Made by a program: the position numbers and the translations under genes
The notes under the pieces: model-generated
Databases searched by the model: none
What the model was told of the DNA's origin: nothing
The model's input: only the letters and a program-made list of their open reading frames with translations
In this document: positions 18,212 to 26,250 of the stretch, piece by piece
Layout: every line of letters begins with the position of its first letter
Numbering within the stretch: position 1 is the first letter of the stretch
Origin: Dysgonamonadaceae bacterium
GTDB lineage: Bacteria > Bacteroidota > Bacteroidia > Bacteroidales > Dysgonomonadaceae
Length of the DNA: 37,561 bases
Assembly (NCBI GenBank): GCA_028696875.1
Contig: JAQVGF010000004.1
Location: 1-37,561 of the forward strand
Direction: 5' to 3'

Positions 18212-19373
18212 AAAAAATAGTTTAAGAGAAACAACTTATGACGATATTCGTCCGTTTAATGACTCAGAAGTAAAGAAAGCAATAGATTCTTTGTTACGCG
18301 ACGAGCAATTTAAAAAAACTGTAGAATCAATTATTTTGCCCATTTCCTGGACAGATTTTTCGGCGGGAATGCGAAACTATGAAACTATATCAGATTTTCA
18401 GGAAAATGTTATTTACACCCTGATTTCGAAGTTTATACAAAAAAACATTGATAAACTCGAGTTGACAAATCCCGCCAATGTGGACATAAGTCAAAGTAAT
18501 ACGTACATATCAAATCATCGTGATATCATTTTGGATGCTGCTTTATTCAATATTCTTTTGCATGAAAAAGGATATCAAACTACCGAAGTGGCCATTGGCG
18601 ATAATTTACTTATTTATCCCTGGATTACGACTTTGATGAAACTAAATAGATGCTTCATTGTGAAACGAGGCGTTTCTATACGTCAAGTAATTATCGAATC
18701 AAAACATTTATCAAATTATATCCATCAAAGAGTTACCGCCGATAACCAGTCCGTATGGATTGCTCAGCGCGAAGGACGAGCAAAAGATTCAAACGATAGA
18801 ACGCAAACAAGCTTGCTAAAAATGCTCTCACTTGTGAATAGCAAAAACCCGATAGAGCCTCTAAAAGCATTAAATATGGTTCCATTGTCTGTTTCTTATG
18901 AATATGATCCGTGTGATTACCTGAAAGCCAAAGAATATCAACTCAAACGTGATTTCTCCGATTATAAAAAATCGAATGAAGATGATCTTGAGAATATGCT
19001 TACAGGCATTGTTGGATATAAAGGAAGAGTTTGTTTTAAATTAGGCAAACCTTTGAATGAAAAAATAGACTCCATAACAGATACACATAATAGAACAACT
19101 ATTTTACAAGAAGTTGCAAATCTGATTGATGAAGAAATTTTCAGAAATTATGAGTTTTATCCACATAATTATGTGGCTTATGATCTGATAAAGGATGCGG
19201 ATAAATTCACTGATAAATATACAGCGGAAGAGAAAGAAACTTTTATTGCTTACGTAGACAAACAAATTGATAAAATTGACATTCAGAATAAAGACACTGA
19301 TTTTTTGAAAGAAAAAATCATAGAAATGTATGCAAATACTTTAATCAATCACTTGTCGGTTGTACAAAATTAA
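18189..19373 (+). CDS. PlsC-like 1-acylglycerol-3-phosphate acyltransferase family protein
   Basis: A 394-residue protein of the lysophospholipid acyltransferase superfamily. The active-site motif appears as SNHRDIILDA (His with an acidic residue six positions on, a variant of HX4D common in Bacteroidota), followed by the phosphate-binding REGRAKD motif about 100 residues later. An all-alpha C-terminal third ends the protein. The ATG at 18189 overlaps ddl by 23 bases. An ATG at 18150 would lengthen the overlap and adds no conserved sequence. It probably acylates a glycerophospholipid or a related envelope lipid; the acceptor is not known. Confidence 0.82.
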   Translation: MRSPNTDKKNSLRETTYDDIRPFNDSEVKKAIDSLLRDEQFKKTVESIILPISWTDFSAGMRNYETISDFQENVIYTLISKFIQKNIDKLELTNPANVDISQSNTYISNHRDIILDAALFNILLHEKGYQTTEVAIGDNLLIYPWITTLMKLNRCFIVKRGVSIRQVIIESKHLSNYIHQRVTADNQSVWIAQREGRAKDSNDRTQTSLLKMLSLVNSKNPIEPLKALNMVPLSVSYEYDPCDYLKAKEYQLKRDFSDYKKSNEDDLENMLTGIVGYKGRVCFKLGKPLNEKIDSITDTHNRTTILQEVANLIDEEIFRNYEFYPHNYVAYDLIKDADKFTDKYTAEEKETFIAYVDKQIDKIDIQNKDTDFLKEKIIEMYANTLINHLSVVQN

Positions 19374-19391
19374 TATAATTAGCTGTTATAA

Positions 19392-19997
19392 ATGGGGAGG
19401 AAAAACATACTGTTATATTCATTTATTTTTCTGTTGCTTTTTTTTGGTTGTGATAAAGAGTCTACTCGTATTGATGATTTTTTAGTGGAATTTGCAATTG
19501 TAAAAAAGGTGGGCGATGATGTCACTTTTCGCTTGGATAACGGAACAATCTTAACTCCCGAGGGAACAACAAATTTAGAGATCGAGGATGGAAATCGAGT
19601 AATACTAAATTACACACCTTTGGAAAAAGGTGTTATAAAAGTAAATAGTGTTCGCCGAATTTTTATGGGCTCTATCAAGAAAGAAGGTTATCCGAATGAT
19701 GTAAAAACAGATCCGGTAAGAATTATTAGCGTTTGGGTTAGCGGCATCTTTTTAAACATCTCTTTTGAGGTAGATTATCACTCAAAATCGCATCGAGCCG
19801 GCTTATATAGAGATATGAGTGCTGACGAACAAACGCTTTATTTTAGCTATTCCCGCGAAGATGATCCTCTGGGAGCTCCTACCCTCTCTTATATGTCATT
19901 TAATCTGGAGAGTTTGCAAAAGAAAAACTTCACGGTTTTTATAAACACGTATGAGGGGCAAAGGAAGTTTGAGTTTGAAAAGGAGGGTGAAGAGTGA
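19392..19997 (+). CDS. NigD-like lipoprotein
   Basis: A 201-residue predicted lipoprotein: hydrophobic signal with lipobox ending at Cys20 (LLLFFGC). The layout of a small beta-barrel-like first half (DDVTFRLDNGTILTPEG) and a beta-sandwich second half agrees with NigD-like proteins, found almost only in Bacteroidales and of unknown function. It follows the acyltransferase by 18 bases and probably closes that operon. The last codons (EKEGEE) are encoded by the GAGGGTGAAGAGTGA word that also starts the adjoining 304-bp tandem array, so the natural C-terminus may have been replaced by repeat sequence. Confidence 0.65.
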   Translation: MGRKNILLYSFIFLLLFFGCDKESTRIDDFLVEFAIVKKVGDDVTFRLDNGTILTPEGTTNLEIEDGNRVILNYTPLEKGVIKVNSVRRIFMGSIKKEGYPNDVKTDPVRIISVWVSGIFLNISFEVDYHSKSHRAGLYRDMSADEQTLYFSYSREDDPLGAPTLSYMSFNLESLQKKNFTVFINTYEGQRKFEFEKEGEE

Positions 19998-20930
19998 AGA
20001 GTGGTATGGGGTGTGGGGTGTGGGGTAGCCGATATGATATTGAGATTGGTAGTGAACTTTGAACTTATTGAATTACAAATGACTAATTACGAATTACGAA
20101 TGAATGATCTCGATACTCGTTACAAGAATTAAATATTGCATTATGTTCCCAAATTCCGATTTTCGATTCTTGCATTTTAAAAACCTTATTTGGATTTGGA
20201 TTTGTATTTGAGCTTAGTAACCGTGAGAATCACCTCTAAACCTAACCTTATTACCTTATTAAATGGGGAGTGAGGAGTTAAGAGTGAAGAGTGGAAAGGG
20301 GTGTGGGGTATGAGTTTTGGGGTATGGGGTAGCCGATATGATATTGAGATTGGTAGTGAACTTTGAACTTATTGAATTACAAATGACTAATTACGAATTA
20401 CGAATGAATGATCTCGATACTCGTTACAAGAATTAAATATTGCATTATGTTCCCAAATTCCGATTTTCGATTCTTGCATTTTAAAAACCTTATTTGGATT
20501 TGGATTTGTATTTGAGCTTAGTAACCGTGAGAATCACCTCTAAACCTAACCTTATTACCTTATTAAATGGGGAGTGAGGAGTTAAGAGTGAAGAGTGGAA
20601 AGGGGTGTGGGGTATGAGTTTTGGGGTATGGGGTAGCCGATATGATATTGAGATTGGTAGTGGACTTACTCCTTATTGAATTACAAATGACTAATTACCA
20701 ATTACGAATGGTAAAATGCCGCGCGTTATGTATTATGAGTCTTAAATCCCCACTATTAACCTAATTCCGATTTTCGATTTTCGATTCCCGATTCCCGATT
20801 TTCGATTCTTGCATTAAAAAAACCTTATTTGGATTTGTATTTAGAGCTTAGTAACCGTGGGAATCACCTCTAAACCTAACCTTATTACCTTATTAAATGG
20901 GGAGTGAGAAGTGAGAAGTGAGGAGTGAAA
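19992..20930. repeat. Three-copy 304-bp tandem repeat built from microrepeats
   Basis: Units begin near 19992, 20282 and 20586. The anchor AGCCGATATGATATTGAGAT occurs at 20027, 20331 and 20635, an exact 304-base period. Units 1 and 2 look identical from the anchor onward; unit 1 lacks about 14 bases of the G-rich head, and unit 3 diverges in its middle. Each unit is a chain of short tandem words: GAGTGAGGAGT, GGGGTGT/GGGGTAT, ATTACGA, CGATTTT and GGATTTG. No open reading frame of note exists. Inverted ATTCGTAATTCGTAATTCGT at 20965-20985 mirrors the ATTACGA word. Confidence 0.92.
20298..20329 (+). other. Putative G-quadruplex motif in repeat unit 2
   Basis: Four GGGG tracts at 20298, 20305, 20319 and 20326 are separated by loops of 3, 10 and 3 bases. 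The same arrangement recurs in unit 3 at 20602-20633, while unit 1 keeps three GGGG tracts (20008-20025). It is located downstream of the NigD-like gene. Confidence 0.6.
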
Positions 20931-20992
20931 AGTTGATACGTGAAATTACCGTTGATAAAAAGGTCATTCGTAATTCGTAATTCGTAATTAAC

Positions 20993-21853
20993 CTACTCAC
21001 CACTCACCATCTCCTCTTCATCAATTTTAAAATCGATAGGCAAAATACATTTAACACTTACAGTTTCGTTGTTATTTTTGCCGGGTGTCCATTTTGGCAT
21101 CATGCTCAAAACGCGCAACGCTTCGTTGTCTAACTCGTTATCTAAACCGTTCACAATTTCCAGGTTTGAGATAGTACCATCTTTTCGGACAATGAATGCA
21201 CACAATATGCGACCTTGAATACCTTCTTGTTTGGCTCGCACGGGATATTGAATAAATTCTGAAAGAAATCTACCCAAACCTTCTTCTCCAGTAGGAAATT
21301 CGGGCATCTGATCCACGATGGTAAAAATCTCCTCGTTTGGATCGATTGGCATAACTTTGCGACTTTGTGCTCTTCTGGATGAACGAGCATTTTTATTTAA
21401 CTTAAAATACATGGGAACGTATTGGCGTGCTCTCACATTTTCCCCTTTATAGACTGCAGGTCGCCAGGCAGGCATCGATTTAATTATACGTAAAGCCTCT
21501 GCATCTAAAAGTGGATGAGCGCGATGCATAATTTCAAAGTTGGATAACGATCCATCTAATTCTACCACAAAATTATAGACCACCAATCCTTGTATATTTT
21601 TTTCTGCTGCCTCTCGCGGATATCTCAAAGATCTTGAAATAAAACGATTCATTTCGTGACTTCCACCCGTAAACATGGGGTCAATATCGGGAACTTCAAT
21701 TATTTTACCGGTCGGGCTGGGTGGATTTTGTTGTGCTATTAAATCGTGGGCTAATTCAATATTTTCTGTTGGCTTTGCTTCAATGTTTAAAACGTTTCCT
21801 GCAAACAGGATAATTGTAAACAGTCCGCATACCATCGTTGTGTTAACTCTCAT
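20993..21853 (-). CDS. Periplasmic protein with two TonB C-terminal domains
   Basis: A 286-residue protein with an N-terminal signal-like segment and two tandem TonB_C domains, about residues 55-155 (FTGGSHEMNRFISRSLRYP...GLVVYNFVVELDGS) and 180-280 (FPTGEEGLGRFLSEFIQYP...GRILCAFIVRKDGT). Classic TonB has one such domain on a membrane-anchored, proline-rich stalk and passes energy to outer-membrane receptors. This protein lacks the proline-rich stalk, so it may be a periplasmic adaptor. A TonB-dependent receptor gene lies on the same strand upstream. The final residues (MVSGE) are encoded by GTGAGTGGTGAGT, the same word as the neighbouring tandem array, so the 3' end may be repeat-derived. 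Confidence 0.85.
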   Translation of the reverse strand: MRVNTTMVCGLFTIILFAGNVLNIEAKPTENIELAHDLIAQQNPPSPTGKIIEVPDIDPMFTGGSHEMNRFISRSLRYPREAAEKNIQGLVVYNFVVELDGSLSNFEIMHRAHPLLDAEALRIIKSMPAWRPAVYKGENVRARQYVPMYFKLNKNARSSRRAQSRKVMPIDPNEEIFTIVDQMPEFPTGEEGLGRFLSEFIQYPVRAKQEGIQGRILCAFIVRKDGTISNLEIVNGLDNELDNEALRVLSMMPKWTPGKNNNETVSVKCILPIDFKIDEEEMVSGE

Positions 21854-21897
21854 CTGAATAAAAAATAGAAATGTCTGTTTGTAATTAATTAATAATG

Positions 21898-21905
21898 CAA
21901 ATATA
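21898..21905 (-). promoter_or_regulatory. Promoter -7 box of the double TonB_C gene
   Basis: TATATTTG on the minus strand, 44 bases before the start, with TTTTG about 16 bases further upstream. It separates this gene from the receptor transcript. Confidence 0.6.
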
Positions 21906-21987
21906 GGGAAATTTATTGCGACAAAATAACCTCTTTAGCAGATTCTGATAAATTTTAACTGAATAAGTTCCTCAAGCGACTAAAACA

Positions 21988-24033
21988 TCAAAAATCCCAA
22001 ATCAACCCGATATATGCGTGTCTTGGTAATCCCGGATAATAATAGCGGGGTTCGTCAGACCCAAATGCCTTGGCATTTACAATTACCATGGATGCATAGT
22101 GCGAATTGGTGATATTGTTTACACCTATATATGCTGTAAGAGAAGAATCTTTGAAAGCATCAAATCGATTTGAGATTTTCAAGTTGCTTAGAAAGTAAGA
22201 TGATTCGTACAGCGTGTTGGCATCGTCCAAAAACTGTCGACCAACGGATTGAAATTGCGCATCAATCAGTATAGATTTAATGGGAGACCAATGGAAACTT
22301 ATCTGAGTGGAATAATTAGGAATACCTGGCAATAGATTATCATCATAATTTATATCTTCACTTGTGAAATCGATAAATTTATTTTTCGAAAAGGTGTAAC
22401 TAATATCTGAGGTTAGATTGCCCGGGAATTTTTTATACGAAAACAGTCTGTTTCGAACAGATAGTTCAATGCCGCGATGGCGAGTTTTACCCGCATTTAT
22501 ACCGGTAAAGATATCTTCGGTATATCGTTTTGTAACCAACAGATTGTCTAATTCTATTGCATAGAGCGTACCATCAACTTCCATTTTTTTGTTAAACAAA
22601 AATAGGCGTGCGCCCAATTCATACTGAACTCCTTCTTCCGGTTTAATATCCGGATTGATGTTGCCTTCGGGCAACAAAGTTTCGTCGGGGGAAGGAAGCG
22701 AAAAACCGTGACCAACCGATGCATACAAAGCCAATTTTTGGTGTGGAGCATAGTTGATGCCAATGCGAGGCGAAAACATGGAGGGAAAACTCCGATTGCC
22801 TGATTTGTCGCCATCTTCCTTAAATTGGTCTTCCAATTTATAGCCAATTTTGTTGAAAGCACCTGCAATGGAAATATTTATTTTCGAGGTAGGTTGATAG
22901 TAAACAATACTAAACAGATTCAGGTGATTTCTGTTTTCTTTATTTTTATTTAGCAGGACATCATCCTTTTCCATCAACCATTTGTAATCGTCAGTAATCC
23001 ACTCAAAGCCCACAATTACATTTATCTTTGAAGAAGTGTAACTCAATTTATTTCTAATTCCTCCACCGCGTGACCCGTCATCTAAGTCGTTGAAAGGTCG
23101 TCTCTCAAAACTATCGTTCCATTTTCCAAACAGCATCAATTTATTTTGCCAGTGCTCATTCAATCGATTGATAAATGATGCTCCTGCAACACCTTTTTGA
23201 TATCTTTTATAGCCGGCAATCTCTTTCCAGTTTTGTGCTGCAGCTTTGGGATTAGTATCAAAAAGTGTTCTGCCAATAGAACTTGGTATCCCGGCATTCA
23301 TGTAAGTGGTATAGAAAAAGTATTCAAGATCAAACAACTTTAAATTTGCGTCCCCGGCAACAAGTGCTGTACGTTTTTTCAAATAATTGTTTTCGCGATA
23401 GCCATCTGAATTTGTGGCAGAAAGGTGAGCTTGCAAAGAGAGATTATTCGTGACAAAACTTTGGCTTATATTAGCTTTCAATGTATTGAAAGCTCCGTAA
23501 TGAAATTGTGCGTTGGTACCTGTCTGTTTCTTTTCGGATGTATACATATTGATTGTTCCACCCAATCCTGATCCGTACAAAGCAGAAGCGGGACCTTTTA
23601 CGATTTCTAATCTGTCAATCATTTGTAAATCTATATCCTCGGGATTGGAAACGCCGTCGGAGGAAGTAATCGGAATATCGTTTAAATAAAATTTAATTCT
23701 ATTGGTATTATAAGGTGTTCGGCTACCCATACCTCTGATAACAATTCTGCTGGTGGCATAAGTTCCGCTTTGCATAGAAACTCCGGGCAAAGAGTTGATA
23801 GTTGTTGCCATGGAATTAGCATCCCAAGCCGAAATAGACTTATTGATAAGAACCGATAAACTCCCGGGAACACGATTTAATTTACTGCTTGATTGATATG
23901 CATTTACAATTACTTCTCCCAAGGGTATAATAGTGTCTGTCTCGGAAACAGTGTTATTGCTTTGTGCAAATAAGTTCCACGTTGTGAAGATGAAAAACAG
24001 AAAAAAAAGAGAAGTTTGGAAGAAATTAATCAT
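21988..24033 (-). CDS. TonB-dependent outer-membrane receptor
   Basis: A 681-residue receptor with a signal peptide ending near LFAQS, a plug domain (about 38-165, with EVIVNAYQSSSKLNRVPGSL, IVIRGMGSRTPYNTNRIKFY and LYGSGLGGTINMYT) and a C-terminal 22-strand barrel ending in IWDF with terminal phenylalanine. There is no N-terminal carboxypeptidase-like domain and no SusD partner, so it is of the siderophore, haem or vitamin type rather than a SusC glycan importer. The ligand cannot be inferred; the LLPEGNINPDIKPEEG barrel segment is like CirA/FecA-type receptors. It may draw on energy delivered by TonB-family proteins such as its neighbour. Confidence 0.92.
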   Translation of the reverse strand: MINFFQTSLFFLFFIFTTWNLFAQSNNTVSETDTIIPLGEVIVNAYQSSSKLNRVPGSLSVLINKSISAWDANSMATTINSLPGVSMQSGTYATSRIVIRGMGSRTPYNTNRIKFYLNDIPITSSDGVSNPEDIDLQMIDRLEIVKGPASALYGSGLGGTINMYTSEKKQTGTNAQFHYGAFNTLKANISQSFVTNNLSLQAHLSATNSDGYRENNYLKKRTALVAGDANLKLFDLEYFFYTTYMNAGIPSSIGRTLFDTNPKAAAQNWKEIAGYKRYQKGVAGASFINRLNEHWQNKLMLFGKWNDSFERRPFNDLDDGSRGGGIRNKLSYTSSKINVIVGFEWITDDYKWLMEKDDVLLNKNKENRNHLNLFSIVYYQPTSKINISIAGAFNKIGYKLEDQFKEDGDKSGNRSFPSMFSPRIGINYAPHQKLALYASVGHGFSLPSPDETLLPEGNINPDIKPEEGVQYELGARLFLFNKKMEVDGTLYAIELDNLLVTKRYTEDIFTGINAGKTRHRGIELSVRNRLFSYKKFPGNLTSDISYTFSKNKFIDFTSEDINYDDNLLPGIPNYSTQISFHWSPIKSILIDAQFQSVGRQFLDDANTLYESSYFLSNLKISNRFDAFKDSSLTAYIGVNNITNSHYASMVIVNAKAFGSDEPRYYYPGLPRHAYIGLIWDF

Positions 24034-24102
24034 TGATATATATTGTAACTTTTCAGGTTTTTTGATTAAACAATTCGTTATTAGAGGTCGATTCTTTGTA
24101 AA

Positions 24103-24122
24103 AGACGCAAAATATTGCGTCT
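24103..24122 (-). terminator. Hairpin between sugar dehydrogenase and receptor genes
   Basis: AGACGCAA pairs perfectly with TTGCGTCT around a 4-base loop. On the minus strand it is followed by TTTTAC, a short T-tract. Lying after the sugar dehydrogenase gene, it is a weak terminator candidate or a leader structure of the receptor. Confidence 0.4.
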
Positions 24123-24182
24123 CTTCTACATTCTATCATTTATCATTTTTAATTCTAAGTTCACTCCAAAAAGATTCCAATA

Positions 24183-24281
24183 CTGATTATTAGACTTTTT
24201 CTGCCCTTTGTCCCTAAAGGGAGAAGCCTAATAATCAGCGTTCTGCCAAAGTTCCCTTCAGGGGATTTAGGGACGGGAATG
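24183..24281 (-). repeat. Dispersed palindromic repeat, copy 1 (second at 36558-36628)
   Basis: CTGATTATTAG (24183-24193) pairs with CTAATAATCAG (24228-24238), and CCCTTT with AAAGGG between them. Read on minus, CTAAATCCCCTGAAG, about 20 variable bases, GATTATTAGG and AAAGGGCA appear in the same order and spacing at 36558-36628 on plus. A short 9-bp tandem (AATTCTT words, 24309-24333) follows. The stretch 24034-24339 has no gene. Confidence 0.6.
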
Positions 24282-24339
24282 AGTGAGGTTAGCATTTCAA
24301 AGTGGGACTCAATTCTTAATTCTTAATTCTTAATTTTTT

Positions 24340-25764
24340 TCATTCCACCGGAATTAGCCTCACAATCCTACCCGGCTGTTCCAGTCCGATGTAAACCAAC
24401 CCATCGGGACTCATTACAACATTTCTTACGCGACCAATTCCTTCAACTAATTTTTCTTGATGAACCACCTTTTGCCCCTCTAATACAATTCGTTCAATGT
24501 AATCAAATCTGAGAGAACCAACAAGGATGTTATTCTCCCAATTTTTGAATCTCTCTCCAGTCACAAAAGTCATTCCGCAAGGAGCAATTGAGGGAGTCCA
24601 TTGAATAACGGGTTGTTCCATGCCTTCTTTGTGTGTTAATTCCGTTAAAACTGTACCATCATAATTTTTACCATACGATATAACAGGCCAACCGTAATTT
24701 AAACCGGGTTTTATCAAATTTAGTTCATCTCCGCCCATTGGACCATGTTCTGTTTCCCACAAATCACCTGTTTCAGGATGAAAGCTGTTGCCTTGTGGAT
24801 TTCTATTGCCATAGCAATAGATAGATTTTATTGCACCGGGAGTATCCACAAACGGATTGTCTACGGGAATTCTTCCATCGTCGTGAATTCTGTGTATTTT
24901 CCCATTGGAGTTGTCCAGCTTTTGTGGGAAATCAAAATGTTGTCCTCGTTCTCCTATTCCAAAGTACAGGTATCCTTTGCCATCGAAAGCCAATTTGCAA
25001 CCAAAATGATGTCCTCTATCCGTATCCGGAGTTCCTTTGTACAAAACCTCTTGATCAATAAGTTTATTGCCTTGCAAACGGGCACGCATCACTGCGGTAT
25101 TACCAATCCTCCTGTCGCTCTCTGTGTTTAACGCTGAATAAGAGATATAAATCCATCCATTTTCATCATAATCAGGATGAAGCGCTAAGTCTAACAATCC
25201 ACCTTGACCAAATGCCATTATGGGTGGTAAACCTTCTATTGGAGGTGATAATTCCCCATTGGAAAAAGTGTGCAGGGTGCCACTTCTTTCAGAAATCAGT
25301 AAATCACCATTTGGTAAAAATGCAAGACCCCACGGAACATCCAATCCCAACACAACAGTATCCATCACAAAACGATGAACCTCAGATTCTATAATTTGAT
25401 CGGCATGAACACTTGGTTTCAATAAATCTCTATCTGTAGGAATTCCTTTTCTAACATAGTGTGCTAATGCTTCAATTTCAGAATCAGAAAATGCTTTTTC
25501 GAAAGCAGGCATTCCAATTTCTATTATTCCATTTTTAATGCTCTCCTCAATTGAAGTTGTCCCTTCTTCATCCATCCATACTTTATTCTCAAATTTCTCC
25601 AGATTATCGCCATGACACCCGGCACAATAATTTACATAGTTTTCTGAAGCAACTCTCTCTTTATTGTTGCGCTGTTGAGAGGTAGAATTACACGATAAAT
25701 AGCCAATTAAAGTAACAAACAGTAGTAGTGCAATAGTTGCAAAATAATCTTTGGAAGTTTTCAT
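24340..25764 (-). CDS. Cytochrome c-PQQ-type sugar dehydrogenase fusion lipoprotein
   Basis: A 474-residue protein with a lipobox ending at Cys25 (GYLSC), a c-type haem site NYCAGCHG (Cys47, Cys50, His51) with likely axial Met85 in EIGMPAF, and a six-bladed glucose/sorbosone dehydrogenase (GSDH) propeller from about 135 to the end (VPWGLAFLPNGDLLISER, GIGERG, GNRNPQG, EHGPMGGDELNLI, LNYGWPVISYG). Such enzymes oxidise aldose sugars with pyrroloquinoline quinone and pass electrons to a cytochrome; the fused domain could be the first acceptor. It acts in the periplasm or at the outer membrane. Sugar substrate and cofactor status are inferred. It has its own TATATTTG promoter. Confidence 0.9.
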   Translation of the reverse strand: MKTSKDYFATIALLLFVTLIGYLSCNSTSQQRNNKERVASENYVNYCAGCHGDNLEKFENKVWMDEEGTTSIEESIKNGIIEIGMPAFEKAFSDSEIEALAHYVRKGIPTDRDLLKPSVHADQIIESEVHRFVMDTVVLGLDVPWGLAFLPNGDLLISERSGTLHTFSNGELSPPIEGLPPIMAFGQGGLLDLALHPDYDENGWIYISYSALNTESDRRIGNTAVMRARLQGNKLIDQEVLYKGTPDTDRGHHFGCKLAFDGKGYLYFGIGERGQHFDFPQKLDNSNGKIHRIHDDGRIPVDNPFVDTPGAIKSIYCYGNRNPQGNSFHPETGDLWETEHGPMGGDELNLIKPGLNYGWPVISYGKNYDGTVLTELTHKEGMEQPVIQWTPSIAPCGMTFVTGERFKNWENNILVGSLRFDYIERIVLEGQKVVHQEKLVEGIGRVRNVVMSPDGLVYIGLEQPGRIVRLIPVE

Positions 25765-25790
25765 AATGTTGGTTTTAATTGTGTTCTGTA

Positions 25791-25798
25791 CAAATATA
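25791..25798 (-). promoter_or_regulatory. Promoter -7 box of the sugar dehydrogenase gene
   Basis: TATATTTG on minus, 27 bases before the start; a TTTTG lies 22 bases upstream of it, slightly longer than the ideal spacing. Confidence 0.6.
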
Positions 25799-26250
25799 GT
25801 AAAACTACTTTAAAATAGATCAAAACTCACTTAAAAACGACTACAAATTGAAACAACTTGATAATTCACTCATGTTAAATTTGACAAAATCCTCGCTAAA
25901 TTCTAAAACATAAATGTGTGAAATAGCTGTTTTTACAAAGCAAATGACGGATGCATGGAATAAACATTTTGCAAGTTATCAAGGCTTTTAATTGTCACAT
26001 TGATTAAAATTCGATATTAAAATTTGATTACACTATTAAACACATCGGTAAATCTTTCAATTTATTATTTCACTTTCTATATTATATTAGATTTCTACAG
26101 TATAAAAGTGAGATTAACATAATTCCGTCACGTTCTCATTATAGAACTAAACTATGATTTGAGTGTTATAAAAAACGGACAATCTTTTTTTTTCAATCAA
26201 ACTTAATTACATAAAAACTTTAAATAACTTCAACTTAAAAGATTAGATAA
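25799..26250. other. AT-rich gene-free region upstream of pdhA
   Basis: About 450 bases without convincing open frame, repeat or hairpin. No good TAnnTTTG box is seen; TATGATTTG at 26153-26161 is one base too long. It likely holds the operon promoter and a long leader, but nothing specific can be identified. Confidence 0.4.

Noticed and set aside
19992-20930. CRISPR or CDS-encoded repeat protein
   Set aside because: The 304-bp units are directly joined without spacers and contain stops in every frame.
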